Shown: positions 42,488 to 51,742, numbered from the stretch's first letter. The stretch: DNA of 64,000 bases from JAMXLO01 sp963812505 (GCA_963812505.1 CAWEVM010000005.1:1-64000); one strand, 5' to 3'. Program-made: numbers and translations. Notes: a model not told the origin generated them from the letters alone.

Positions 42488-44479
42488 TCAGAGCAATGTC
42501 GCGACCGCCGCTGCGTCGGCCGGCGGAGCGACCGTATCCTCCAAATGCGACGCCCCACATTCGTGGAGAAATTGTGCGATCGCATCGAATTCGGCAGGAT
42601 TGCGGGTCGCATCGTCAGCGTCGCCCCCCGGCACCCAGATCACGGTCTCATACCGCGCGCGCGTGAGCAAAACGCGGTAGGTATTGATCTGATAGGCGAT
42701 CGTGGCCTCGCCGTGCGGCTCCTGCCAACGCGTACCGGCGAAGGAGCGCACGATCCAATTGAGGTGGCGATCGCGGCGGATGAGGTCATTGCCCCAACAC
42801 AGGCCGACGTGGTCGAGCTCCAGTCCTTGGCATGCGAACTGCGTCGCCGGCACTTCGAGCGCATCCGAGGCGCGAACATCCGGCCACCGGCGAAGAAACC
42901 AGTTGGCGACGGCGTCGGCGTCGAGATGTGGAAAGTTCGGCGACAGGCCATCCGCAATCAGTCGCCGCGCGCCTGCGCTGCACACCAGGCCGGCGCGCCG
43001 TGTGCCTCGTGCCAACCGGCGCAAAGCCGCACGCATTGCCGGAAGCGATCGCGTCAGCAGGAACGGCACACCATCGGCCGCATCGGATACCCGGGATGCG
43101 CGTTGTGCGTCGCCTGCCAGCACCGCATCCACCCATGGTGCTGCGGCCGCTGAGCGAATGGAGCGAACCGGCACGTCGAGATGCAGAGCAGAGTCCACCT
43201 GCATCGCCGCAGGCCGCGTCTCGAACAGGCGCAGCCGCTGATCAGTGCCGCTGAGCACGCCAGGAGCCGCGTGCACACGCCACTCAGAGCGCTCTGCCAA
43301 TGCTTCACCCCACGCAGCCAGACCAGCCTCGCCGGTATTGATCTCCTGGCCATTGCCGACCAACGCTACGATAACTGCCCAGTCGCGGTGGCGCCGCATG
43401 ATGTCGAGAAAGAGCGCGGCCTCGCTGGCCGTGCGACCAAACTTGCGACGACCAAATGTAGCGTCCCACGCGCGCTGCGCCTCATCGAATACAATGACGT
43501 GCTCATGCGGTGGCACCAGGCGATCGATGTTGTCGCGCAGAAAACCCATGAGCGGCTGTATGGCGCCTTCGGTCTTCTGCCGCGCCATGCGGAGACTACC
43601 GCCCTGTCCGTAGGCATCGCGGGCGAGAGCCTCGCGCATAACATTTACCAGGGGCAGATTGCCGGTGAGAAACGCGGCGCCAGTTGTCGCGTGAAACACC
43701 ACATTCAACCCACAAAGTGTCTTGCCGGCCCCCGGTATGCCGGTGACAAACAAGATCTCATGGAAAAGATGAGCGCGTGCCGACTCGACCACACGCCTGA
43801 TCGCATCGGTGGTACGCCCCAGATTGCCGACATCGGCGCGGGCCGCGGCAATGTCGGCAACGCCGTGTCGATTGTACAGCATCGTGGCAGCTTCAACGAT
43901 CGTCGGAACAGGCCGATACTCAGCCGCTTCCCATGCCTGCGCGTCGAGCACCAGCGTCGCCTTCGGGACACGCGCGTCGATATGTCGTAGCAGCGGCTCG
44001 AGGGATGTTCCCGACACTGCGAACACGGGCGTCACACCATGCCAGAGCAGCGGCCACTCCGGGGCAGCGGGGTGGGCCGCGGTCGCAACGAGGATCGGCA
44101 CTATGGGATGCGCGCGGCTCTCCGCATGGAAGTCGAAAAGATCCAGTGCGTAATCTTCTGTCTGCTGACGGTCGAGCGCAGTGATCGATGCGGCACCGAC
44201 CTTGAATTCCAATACCAGGATCGCGTGCCTCGTCAGCAGGACGACATCGATGCGCCGCCCCAGACGAAGCAGCGGATATTCAAACAGGACGCGCCATGTG
44301 CCCGGGCAATTCCGCAATGCTGTCCGCAGCAGGGTGATTTGCTGACGCCACGCATGAATCTGCGTGTCGCGGTTCAGGTAGTGCGTCTCGACAAGACGCA
44401 CGGCGAGGCGTTGAACGATTGTCTCCGGTTCGCTCGCCAGCAACTCGGCTGCATCGCCGGACCACCAGGCGCTCGCCAT
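42488..44479 (-). CDS. PD-(D/E)xK nuclease fused to DUF2075 ATPase/helicase
   Basis: 663 residues from ATG 44479, one base after the transporter stop. The N-terminal domain has a restriction-endonuclease-like site: Glu67 (FEYPL), Asp78 (RRIDVVLL) and Glu91-x-Lys93 (LVLEFKVG). The middle and C-terminal part is a DUF2075 superfamily-1 NTPase: Walker A TGIPGAGKT (about 246-254), Walker B VFDEAQ (330-335), an LVGNGQEINTGE segment, and the late motif LLTRARYETVIWVPG. This nuclease-plus-helicase layout suggests processing of foreign or damaged DNA or RNA. No methylase or other defence genes are adjacent. Confidence 0.85.
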   Translation of the reverse strand: MASAWWSGDAAELLASEPETIVQRLAVRLVETHYLNRDTQIHAWRQQITLLRTALRNCPGTWRVLFEYPLLRLGRRIDVVLLTRHAILVLEFKVGAASITALDRQQTEDYALDLFDFHAESRAHPIVPILVATAAHPAAPEWPLLWHGVTPVFAVSGTSLEPLLRHIDARVPKATLVLDAQAWEAAEYRPVPTIVEAATMLYNRHGVADIAAARADVGNLGRTTDAIRRVVESARAHLFHEILFVTGIPGAGKTLCGLNVVFHATTGAAFLTGNLPLVNVMREALARDAYGQGGSLRMARQKTEGAIQPLMGFLRDNIDRLVPPHEHVIVFDEAQRAWDATFGRRKFGRTASEAALFLDIMRRHRDWAVIVALVGNGQEINTGEAGLAAWGEALAERSEWRVHAAPGVLSGTDQRLRLFETRPAAMQVDSALHLDVPVRSIRSAAAAPWVDAVLAGDAQRASRVSDAADGVPFLLTRSLPAMRAALRRLARGTRRAGLVCSAGARRLIADGLSPNFPHLDADAVANWFLRRWPDVRASDALEVPATQFACQGLELDHVGLCWGNDLIRRDRHLNWIVRSFAGTRWQEPHGEATIAYQINTYRVLLTRARYETVIWVPGGDADDATRNPAEFDAIAQFLHECGASHLEDTVAPPADAAAVATLL

Positions 44480-44480
44480 G

Positions 44481-45320
44481 CTATCCCGGCGCCAAACGGA
44501 GAATTGCAGCACCTGCGGCGATAACGACGGCACCACCCCAGCCACGCCGTCCCGGACGCTCGCCAAGACAGAGACGCGCCAGCACCACGCCGATCAGGAT
44601 GCCGGTCTCGCGCAGCGCCGCCACTGGGGCGACCGGCGCACGGGTGATTGCCCACAGCACCAGCGAATAGGCGCCGATGCCGGCACCTGCACCGCCGAGG
44701 CCCCGCGCGGCCTCGCCGAGGCTTGGCGGATGCAGCGGGGTTTTGCGACGCAGCCACAACAGTGTGGGAATCGCTGACAGCGGAAACAGCCACAGCGTGT
44801 ACGCCAACGGCGCCTTTGAAATGCGGACGCCGATGGCGTCATTCAGTGTGTAGGTGGCGATCACCACCGCGTTGGCCAATGCGAACTTGACCGAGGCCGC
44901 CTCGCCTGCGTCGCCGCGGCGGCGCGCGAGCAGAACGACACCGCAGCAAATGGTCGCAATCCCCACAAAGGCGACGGCGGGCAGCGCCTCGCCGAGGAGC
45001 AGCCACGCCGCCGACAGTGTAATCATCGGCGCGACGCCGCGCATCAGCGGGTAGGCAAGCGCCACGCCACCATGCGCGTAGGCCTCAGCGACGAGAATGA
45101 AATACACGCCATTCAGCAATGACGATGCAAGCACGTACGGCCAGCAGGACATCGGAAGAACCGGCAGGAACGGCAGCACGACGACGGCGATCACTGCACC
45201 GCCGCCCAGCAGCAGTGCTGTCTCACGACGGCGATCGCTGCCGGCCCGGACAACGACATTCCATCCCGCATGCAGTGTCGCGGCCAACAGAACGGCGGCC
45301 ACCACATGCGGGGACAGCAC
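44481..45320 (-). CDS. EamA-family (DMT) transporter
   Basis: 279 residues with ten hydrophobic segments in two EamA halves (LLAATLHAGWNVVVRAGSDR; AALRETGILIGVVLARLCLG). GTG 45320 follows the acetyltransferase stop by 2 bases and gives the usual length; the frame to 45572 lies within the neighbour. Drug/metabolite exporters of this kind move amino acids or similar compounds; substrate unknown. Confidence 0.83.
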   Translation of the reverse strand: MLSPHVVAAVLLAATLHAGWNVVVRAGSDRRRETALLLGGGAVIAVVVLPFLPVLPMSCWPYVLASSLLNGVYFILVAEAYAHGGVALAYPLMRGVAPMITLSAAWLLLGEALPAVAFVGIATICCGVVLLARRRGDAGEAASVKFALANAVVIATYTLNDAIGVRISKAPLAYTLWLFPLSAIPTLLWLRRKTPLHPPSLGEAARGLGGAGAGIGAYSLVLWAITRAPVAPVAALRETGILIGVVLARLCLGERPGRRGWGGAVVIAAGAAILRLAPG

Positions 45321-45322
45321 GG

Positions 45323-46486
45323 TCAGTCGGGCTCGGAATCCTTGCGGAACGGTGACTGCTCCGCTAGATGCGCCATCTCGGCGCGGATGCCGCGGCGTTC
45401 GTCGTCGAGGAAATTGCTGATCGCCCGTCGCAATCCGGAATGCGCGACCCAGTGTGCCGAATACGTCGGCTGCGGCAGATAGCCGCGCTGGATTTTGTGG
45501 CGTCCCTGCGCACCTGCCTCCACGCGTTGCAGGCCGTGCTCGATCGCCCAATCGATGGCGCGGTAATAGCACAGCTCGAAGTGCAGGAACGGCCAGTCCC
45601 CCCGACAGCCCCAGTTACGGCCGTACAGCGCCTCGCTGCCGGCAAGGTTCAAGGCACCGGCGACCGGCTTGCCGGCGTTCTCCGCCATCATCAGCACCAC
45701 GCGCTCGCCGAGCCGCTGACCGAGCAGCGAAAAGAACGAACGGGACAGATAGGCAGAGCCCCATTTGCGGTCCACCGTCGAGCGGTAGAAGCGATAGAAC
45801 GCGTCCCAGTGCGCCTCGGTTATGTCGGCTCCGCACAAGGCGTGGAAGGTCAGGCCGGCGGCGTTTGCGTCGCGCCGCTCGCGTCGGAGGACCTTGCGCT
45901 TGCGCGACGACAATGCGCCGAGGAAGTCGTCGAAGCTCGAGTAGCCGGCGTTCTCCCAGTGGAACTGCATGCCGAGACGCTGTAGCCAGCCGGCCTCGCC
46001 GAGTTCCTGCCATTCAGGCTCGGTGCAGAACGTGACGTGCACTGACGACAGGTCGAGCGAGCGGCACGCCTGTTCCAGCGCCGAGGCCAGCGCGGCAACT
46101 GGAACACCGGCCTCTGGATGCCGCAGCAGTCGAGGCCCGGGCGCGGGGCTGAATGGCGCGGCGACCTGGAGCTTCGGATAGTAGTCGCCGCCGGCACGTT
46201 CCAGCGCATGCGCCCAGCCATGGTCGAAGACGTATTCGCCATAGCTGTGCGATTTGGCGTACATCGGCGCCACAGCCACGACCTGCCCAGCCTCGCCGCG
46301 CAGTACCGCATGCTGCGGCAGCCACCCGGTGCGTGCGTTGGCCGAACCGCTGTCCTCCAGCGCGCTGAGGAAGGCGTGGCTGACGAACGGATTGCCGTTC
46401 CCGGCGCAGGCGTCCCATTCGGCTGCCGGAACGTCGGCGATCTTCTGGTGCAAAGTGAGGGTCAGCGTGGCGGAACCGTCTGGCAT
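45323..46486 (-). CDS. GNAT/FemAB-like acyltransferase (COG3146 type)
   Basis: 387 residues. Contains CAGNGNPFVSHAFLSALEDS, the DHGWAHALERAGGDYYPKLQ block and YGRNWGCRGDWPFLHFELCY near the C-terminus, then IDWAIEHGLQRVEAGAQGRH, all typical of this peptidoglycan-type acetyltransferase group. Biochemical activity is not settled for the family. Second in a RidA / GNAT / EamA / DUF2075 run. Confidence 0.85.
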   Translation of the reverse strand: MPDGSATLTLTLHQKIADVPAAEWDACAGNGNPFVSHAFLSALEDSGSANARTGWLPQHAVLRGEAGQVVAVAPMYAKSHSYGEYVFDHGWAHALERAGGDYYPKLQVAAPFSPAPGPRLLRHPEAGVPVAALASALEQACRSLDLSSVHVTFCTEPEWQELGEAGWLQRLGMQFHWENAGYSSFDDFLGALSSRKRKVLRRERRDANAAGLTFHALCGADITEAHWDAFYRFYRSTVDRKWGSAYLSRSFFSLLGQRLGERVVLMMAENAGKPVAGALNLAGSEALYGRNWGCRGDWPFLHFELCYYRAIDWAIEHGLQRVEAGAQGRHKIQRGYLPQPTYSAHWVAHSGLRRAISNFLDDERRGIRAEMAHLAEQSPFRKDSEPD

Positions 46487-46495
46487 GGCGTGAGT

Positions 46496-46963
46496 CTAAC
46501 TGATCTCGAACATCCCCTCCACTTCTACTGCGGCATCGGCGGGCAGCGCCGGCACGCCTATCGTGGTGCGGGCATGGCGGCCGGCCTCGCCGAACACGGC
46601 AACGGCAAGATCCGAGGCGCCGTTCATTACCTGAGCATGCTGAGAGAATTCCGGTGGCGAGGCGATGAAGCCGCCCAGCCGCACCACCCGCTTCACCCGA
46701 TCCAGATCGCCGCCGCAGGCCGCCTTCAGATGCACCAGCACGTTGATGAAGCAGAGCCGTGCCGCCTCCTTGCCGCGGTCGATCGACAGGCCGGCACTGA
46801 CCTTTCCAGTGATCGCTATCTTGCCGTCCACCGCGGGCACCTGGCCGGAAACGACCACGAGACTGCCCGTGACGACGTATGGGACGTAATTGGCGATCGG
46901 CGGCATCGGGCTCGGCAAGGTGATGCCAAGTTCCGCCAGCTTCATTTCGATTTGACCGGCCAT
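46496..46963 (-). CDS. RidA/YjgF-family protein
   Basis: 155 residues. The ordered motifs PPIANYVPYVVTGSLVVVSG, GKVSAGLSIDRGKEAARLCF and the end TIGVPALPADAAVEVEGMF are those of RidA proteins, which hydrolyse reactive enamine/imine intermediates. The Arg that binds the substrate carboxylate appears in the HARTTIGV segment. Likely first gene of the leftward unit. Confidence 0.88.
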   Translation of the reverse strand: MAGQIEMKLAELGITLPSPMPPIANYVPYVVTGSLVVVSGQVPAVDGKIAITGKVSAGLSIDRGKEAARLCFINVLVHLKAACGGDLDRVKRVVRLGGFIASPPEFSQHAQVMNGASDLAVAVFGEAGRHARTTIGVPALPADAAVEVEGMFEIS

Positions 46964-47144
46964 TTCACAATTCCTTCGGTCTATCGGCCAATTGCAGCAG
47001 GCGACGCGTCGGGACGCAAACCTCCAGCCGCTCCTTGCGGTGGTTCAGCCGATGTTAACCCTGACCTGACCATCGTTTGGCGGCCCGTTTGGCGGCATCG
47101 CTGCGTCAGGCGACCGGGCGAAACGCATTCAAGGAGCCTGATAC

Positions 47145-48479
47145 GTGAGTTTGACATTGGACCTCTCGGAACGTCTGGCAGCCATGAACATCGACGCAGC
47201 GACCCGCGCCAGCCTGCGCGACCTCCAACCGCTGATCGCCGAACATATCGATGCCGCTATCGACAGCGCATACCAGCAGATATTGCGGTTCCCCGAGGTG
47301 AAGCGGATCTACAGCGGCATCTCACTCGATGAAGCCAAGCGGGCGCAGCGGCAGCACTGGCTGGACGATATCTTTGCGGCCACGTTTACCGAGGCGCAGC
47401 TCGCCCATTCCGTCGCGATGGTCGAAGCCCGCCAACGTTCTGGCCTGCCGATGCGCTGGTACTTTGTGTTCTGGGCTGTCATACTCGTCCGCCTGCTAGA
47501 GGCGATAGCCCAGGCCTCTCGCCGGCGTCCGGAACGCCTGCAGGCACAGCTCGTCGCAACAGTCAGAGCCATCCTATTCGATATTGAGATATTCGCCGCA
47601 GTCTACACCCATGCCGCCGAGAGTGTGGCGGCGACCGAGCTCAGCAAACATGCCGAAGGCTTCGAGCGCGAAGTGTCAAACCTCGTCAAGTCGGTGGCGG
47701 CATCGGTGCTGCAGTTGCACGAGACCGCCCAGTCGATGTCGTCAGCTGCACAGCAGACCACCGGCCAGGCAAGGACGGCACTTGACGCCGGAGCAGAGAC
47801 CGCCAGCAATGCCGGTGCCGTGGCCACGACGACCGAGCATTTGACGTCGTCGATTCAGGAGATCGGCCAGCGGGTCGCGCAATCCACCAAGGTCGCCGGC
47901 ACTGCCGTCGAGGAAGCGCAGCGGACCGACGCTCTGGTCCGTGGTCTTGTCGAAGCAGGAAGCCGGATCGGTGATGTCGTCAAACTGATCAAGGACATCG
48001 CAAGTCAGACCAATCTGCTTGCGCTGAACGCGACAATCGAGGCGGCCCGTGCCGGTGAGGCTGGCAGGGGATTTGCCGTGGTGGCCGGCGAGGTGAAGAA
48101 CCTGGCCACTCAAACCGGCAAGGCGACCGACGAGATCGCCGCCCAAATCGTCGCTGTGCAGAACGCGACGAGAGATGCCGTCAATGCCATTCAGGGCATC
48201 AGCGCCACCATCGGCCAGATCAGCGAGATCACCTTGGCCATCGCCGAAGCAGTCGAGCAACAGCGCACAGCAACCCAGCAAATCGCCCAGAAGGTCCACG
48301 AGGTCACCCGCAGCAGCGGCGTTGCCAACAGCAGCATGGCGGCGGTAACCAATTCGGCCGAGCAGACCGGCAGTGCGGCCGTTCAGGTTGTGAGCGGAAT
48401 GGAGGGGCTGACGCGCGAAGCCGAGCGGCTCAGCCTTCAGGTGGATCAGTTCGTAACGCAGATCCGGCGCACGGGCTGA
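47145..48479 (+). CDS. Globin-coupled methyl-accepting chemotaxis protein
   Basis: 444 residues from GTG 47145, with AAGGAG 8 bases upstream. Residues 1-160 are the sensor-globin domain (DLQPLIAEHIDAAIDSAYQQ ... GLPMRWYFVFWAVILVRLLE). The rest is the signalling domain with the hairpin IGDVVKLIKDIASQTNLLAL then NATIEAARAGEAGRGFAVVA. There is no membrane segment, so it is a soluble receptor. In HemAT-type sensors the haem His lies four residues before the Gly of the GL-x-x-x-WY motif; here that residue is Arg (RQRSGLP). Haem binding is therefore doubtful. Confidence 0.88.
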   Translation: MSLTLDLSERLAAMNIDAATRASLRDLQPLIAEHIDAAIDSAYQQILRFPEVKRIYSGISLDEAKRAQRQHWLDDIFAATFTEAQLAHSVAMVEARQRSGLPMRWYFVFWAVILVRLLEAIAQASRRRPERLQAQLVATVRAILFDIEIFAAVYTHAAESVAATELSKHAEGFEREVSNLVKSVAASVLQLHETAQSMSSAAQQTTGQARTALDAGAETASNAGAVATTTEHLTSSIQEIGQRVAQSTKVAGTAVEEAQRTDALVRGLVEAGSRIGDVVKLIKDIASQTNLLALNATIEAARAGEAGRGFAVVAGEVKNLATQTGKATDEIAAQIVAVQNATRDAVNAIQGISATIGQISEITLAIAEAVEQQRTATQQIAQKVHEVTRSSGVANSSMAAVTNSAEQTGSAAVQVVSGMEGLTREAERLSLQVDQFVTQIRRTG

Positions 48480-48501
48480 CAGATGGCCGCGGCGGGACTG
48501 T

Positions 48502-50004
48502 CTACCTGGACACCACCTTGAATCCGCGCCTGCGCGCGCGCGGCGAGCCCGCGGGCAACTCGAGCGGAAGCAATGGCGCATGGTCGCGGCTGCCGTTGCC
48601 GACAGTGTCGGCCTCCTCCGGTTCCGCTTCGGGTATGTCGCGTCGCCCCAGATAATTCGCGGCGAGATGGCGGAACGAGTAGTCCAGCAGTGACGTCGCA
48701 TTTGCCACCGCGGGATCGCCTTCCACCGCGCCGGCAGGACCGAACCGCGTGAAGGTGAACGCCTCGACGAATGCCTCCAGCGGCACGCCGTGTTGCAACC
48801 CCAGGCCGACGGCAATTGCGAAGTTATCCATCAATCCGCGGAACGCCGCGCCCTCCTTGTGGAGCGCGATGAAGACCTCGCCCAGGGTACCGTCGTCGTA
48901 CTCGCCGGTGCGCAGGTAAACGCGATGGCCGCCGACCACGGCCTTCTGCGTGTAGCCGGCCCTCCGTGTCGGCAACTCCCGCCGACGCGCCGCATGCGCG
49001 GGATGGGCTACGACTTCCGGCCGTCCCGGCATGACATGAACGAACGGCGCCACCGCGTCATGCATCGCGGCATGTGCAGCGGCGCTCGCCACGGGAAGCG
49101 GAACGCCGCCGGCGAGAGCTTCGACGAGCGCGGTCTCGGCGGTGATGCCGTTTGCCGCCAGCCAGGCTCGGGCGGTCCGGTTGAGGCCACCGGTGGCGGC
49201 GAGCGGGGAGAAGGCCGGCGCGATGCCACCGGTCTCGACGCCAAGCAACGCATCGGCGGGGCCAGGCTCGGCAATCTCGATCAGCGCGGTGTGTCGCAGG
49301 CCCTCCACGGAGGCAGCCGACTGGCGGGCAGCGAGGGCCGCTTCGGCAAGCCCTGGCAATGGCGTTTCGTCAGGTATCGCTGGCCAGTCCAGCGTTGTCG
49401 GCGCAACGTTGCCGAACAACCGCGCAAGAGCACCGGACGCTGCCTCGGCCCGGCCACGCAGGATGGCGGCGAGCGCGCGGGCAATCGCCAGCGAGGCATC
49501 CGAACCGTATTCGACACCGAGCAAGGCGAGCAGGCCGGCAAGGTCTGTCACACCGACAGCGAGCCGGGGTGCCGCGGGCGCGGCCAGCGTCAGGGTCGTT
49601 ACCGCTGTCTCGATTGCCTCGACGAAGGCGGGAGTGTCGAAGCCAGCGTCAGCGTCGTGGAACGACGCGAGGTTCAGCACGAAGCCCGGCACCGTCCCGT
49701 CGCGCCCTTGCCAGATTGACGGGGACGGAGACCCATGGCGCAGCAGGAGCATCCGGTGCAAGCGCTCGGACAGCGGCATTTCCAGCCCGGCGCGCAGTGC
49801 CCTCTCGGCGATCGGGCGGATCCAGGCGTCAGCGGCGGTGGCCAGCATCACCGGCTGCTCGCCGGGTATCAGTGCGGCCAGCGCGGCGGCCGCTGTGTCA
49901 TCCCAGGCGGCCGGCAATGTCACCAGTCGTGGCGGGGCATCAGGATCTGCCCCCACCGCAACGCGACGCATTCGAACGCCTTGCCATGCCCGGGTTGCCT
50001 TCAT
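48502..50004 (-). CDS. Cysteine-free class II ribonucleotide reductase paralogue (NrdJ/TSCPD-like)
   Basis: 500 residues. The C-terminal part is strongly NrdJ-like: LPTRRAGYTQKAVVGGHRVY, LRTGEYDDGTLGEVFI, LHKEGAAFRGLMDNFAIAVG and FVEAFTFTRFGPAGAVEGDP. A middle segment (FVLNLASFHDADAGFDTPAF) matches the reductase barrel. The protein contains no Cys at all, so the thiyl radical and redox cysteines of the enzyme are absent, and the usual TSCPD cysteines too. It is shorter than NrdJ (about 950-1200). A regulatory or structural role, or nucleotide binding, is more likely than catalysis. Confidence 0.8.
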   Translation of the reverse strand: MKATRAWQGVRMRRVAVGADPDAPPRLVTLPAAWDDTAAAALAALIPGEQPVMLATAADAWIRPIAERALRAGLEMPLSERLHRMLLLRHGSPSPSIWQGRDGTVPGFVLNLASFHDADAGFDTPAFVEAIETAVTTLTLAAPAAPRLAVGVTDLAGLLALLGVEYGSDASLAIARALAAILRGRAEAASGALARLFGNVAPTTLDWPAIPDETPLPGLAEAALAARQSAASVEGLRHTALIEIAEPGPADALLGVETGGIAPAFSPLAATGGLNRTARAWLAANGITAETALVEALAGGVPLPVASAAAHAAMHDAVAPFVHVMPGRPEVVAHPAHAARRRELPTRRAGYTQKAVVGGHRVYLRTGEYDDGTLGEVFIALHKEGAAFRGLMDNFAIAVGLGLQHGVPLEAFVEAFTFTRFGPAGAVEGDPAVANATSLLDYSFRHLAANYLGRRDIPEAEPEEADTVGNGSRDHAPLLPLELPAGSPRARRRGFKVVSR

Positions 50005-50133
50005 GCCCGTATGCTAGGCGGACCTCGGCGACTCGGAAAGCGTATTTTGCGACTTGCACGCCACTGGGCCACAAAATCCTGTGGATGATCCATTGAGTGG
50101 ACCCGGCTCAACGAGCTTCGTATACCCTGTGGC

Positions 50134-50487
50134 ATGAACCTCGGTACCTGGCTGTTCACCTTGCTGAAGGGCGGGCGCGTTGGCGCCGACGCGGACGGCA
50201 ATATCTATTATCAGGAGCGGCGTCCGCGCGCCGGCTACCGCGTGCGACGTTGGGTCGCATACGCTGGCGCCCCTGAGGCATCGCGGGTGCCACCGGAATG
50301 GCATGCCTGGCTGCACTACACCACGGACGCGCCATTGGCGGAGCGCGCCCGACGGCCGTGGGAGAAGCCGCATCTGCCGAACGCGACCGGGACGCCCGCC
50401 GGCTATCGTCCCCCGGGTCACGACTACCGGGGGGGCGCGCGGCAACGCGCCACCGGGGACTACGAAGCCTGGACCCCGGACAACTGA
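50134..50487 (+). CDS. NADH dehydrogenase accessory subunit NDUFA12
   Basis: 117 residues. Contains GTWLFTLLKGGRVGADADGN, YYQERRPRAGYRVRRWVAYA, the VPPEWHAWLHYTTDAPL block and RPWEKPHLPNATGTPAGYRP, which define the NDUFA12 (B17.2) family, an accessory subunit of complex I shared by alphaproteobacteria and mitochondria. Starts a run of coupled genes with mlaD. Intact. Confidence 0.94.
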   Translation: MNLGTWLFTLLKGGRVGADADGNIYYQERRPRAGYRVRRWVAYAGAPEASRVPPEWHAWLHYTTDAPLAERARRPWEKPHLPNATGTPAGYRPPGHDYRGGARQRATGDYEAWTPDN

Positions 50488-50498
50488 GGCCTGGACAG

Positions 50499-50987
50499 GT
50501 GCATCGTCGCAGCGTCGCCGAGGTGTTGACTGGAGCGGTGGTCCTGCTGGTGGCGGCCGGCTTTCTAGCCTACGCAGTCGCCCACTCCGGACGCACGACG
50601 ACCTCCGGCTATACTCTCTACGCGAAGTTCGACCACATCGACGGTCTCGGCCTGGGCGCCGATGTGCGGATGGCCGGCGTCAAGGTCGGCAGTGTCGAGC
50701 AGGAACGGATCGATCCGCAGAGCTTTCAGGCGGTGGTGTCGCTGTCGGTGCGTGACGACATCAAGTTGCCGAAGGACAGCGCCGCGATCATCTCAAGCGA
50801 GAGCCTGCTGGGCGGGAAGTACCTGTCGCTACAGCCTGGCGGCGATGGGACCATATTGCAGCCAGGGCAGACCATCACCATTACCCAGGGGTCGATCAGC
50901 ATCGAGGACCTGCTGGGCAAGTTCATCTTCAGCATGACCAATGCGCCGAAGGGTGGCGAGACCCAGCCTGGAGCACAGAAGCCATGA
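50499..50987 (+). CDS. mlaD: Phospholipid-transport MCE protein MlaD
   Basis: 162 residues from GTG 50499. One N-terminal membrane helix (VLTGAVVLLVAAGFLAYAVA) anchors a periplasmic MCE domain: YTLYAKFDHIDGLGLGADVR, MAGVKVGSVE and SSESLLGGKYLSLQPGG. MlaD hexamers carry phospholipids between the membranes. Other Mla genes are not in the window; in relatives of this group the gene stands beside ndufA12. ATGA overlap with the next gene. Confidence 0.9.
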   Translation: MHRRSVAEVLTGAVVLLVAAGFLAYAVAHSGRTTTSGYTLYAKFDHIDGLGLGADVRMAGVKVGSVEQERIDPQSFQAVVSLSVRDDIKLPKDSAAIISSESLLGGKYLSLQPGGDGTILQPGQTITITQGSISIEDLLGKFIFSMTNAPKGGETQPGAQKP

Positions 50988-51205
50988 TTCCGCCTCCTCC
51001 CACAGTCTGGCCGCAATCTGACGGTGCACCGGTTTCCTGCCGCGAGAAGCTGCGCATGCTCGCCGAGAACCACGCCGAACTGGCGCAGGCGCTGCAAGAC
51101 GCGTTTGAGGACGCGGTCCTGATGGGCGTGGACGAACAGGCGATGCGTCAGGTCCTGGCCGGCATGGTCGAGGGTCTGGAATCGCCAAAGCGCGCCGGTC
51201 GATGA
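50984..51205 (+). CDS. Small helical hypothetical protein
   Basis: 73 residues, with a helical core (REKLRMLAENHAELAQALQD, AMRQVLAGMVEGL) and a Pro-rich start. No domain recognised. It overlaps mlaD and the DUF2155 gene by 4 bases on each side, so it is probably a real, co-translated gene of this operon. Confidence 0.65.
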   Translation: MIPPPPTVWPQSDGAPVSCREKLRMLAENHAELAQALQDAFEDAVLMGVDEQAMRQVLAGMVEGLESPKRAGR

Positions 51206-51738
51206 TGCCGGAGGTTCAGCGGGCGAAGCTTCGCGACGGTTTCCAGAGCGGAGCGCTGACGACCCTCATTCTCATGGTTCTGGCCGTGCCCGCACTGGCG
51301 CAGCCGATGTCGCCGATAACCGCCACCCCGCTGCTGCCACCCTCGGTGCAACAACAGCAAGCGCCGGCCGTGACGCAGCCACCCGCGGATCAGGCGCCCG
51401 CGGCGGAGGCGCCGCCCAGCGCGCCGCAGCCCATGCAACTGAGGTGGGTGCCGCAGGGCACTGCCCAGCTGCAGGTGCTCGACAAGGTGAATGCGCAGAA
51501 TTCGGTGCTGACCGTGAAGGTCGGGCAGGAGGCGCAGTTCGGCTCGCTCAATATCCAGGTTCAGGCCTGTGACACTCATCCGCCCGATCAGCCGCAGGAC
51601 TCTGCGGCCTATCTGACGATCACCGACAGCCACGCCGACGCGCCCGGATTTCGCGGCTGGATGCTGGCGAACTATCCTTCGCTGTCCATGTTGGAGCACC
51701 CGGTCTACGACGTGCGCGTCGTAGGTTGCAAAGCGTAG
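51202..51738 (+). CDS. DUF2155 secreted protein
   Basis: 178 residues. A signal peptide (TTLILMVLAVPALAQ) and a Pro/Gln-rich linker precede DUF2155: LRWVPQGTAQLQVLDKVNAQ, VQACDTHPPDQPQDSAAYLT, FRGWMLANYPSLSMLEHPVY. Its two Cys could form a disulfide. DUF2155 genes follow ndufA12/mlaD in many alphaproteobacteria; function unknown. Confidence 0.87.
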   Translation: MMPEVQRAKLRDGFQSGALTTLILMVLAVPALAQPMSPITATPLLPPSVQQQQAPAVTQPPADQAPAAEAPPSAPQPMQLRWVPQGTAQLQVLDKVNAQNSVLTVKVGQEAQFGSLNIQVQACDTHPPDQPQDSAAYLTITDSHADAPGFRGWMLANYPSLSMLEHPVYDVRVVGCKA

Positions 51739-51742
51739 TCGG

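Noticed and set aside
47085..47110. Repeated GTTTGGCGGC before the chemoreceptor
   Set aside because: Two short copies in GC-rich DNA; no regulatory meaning can be assigned.
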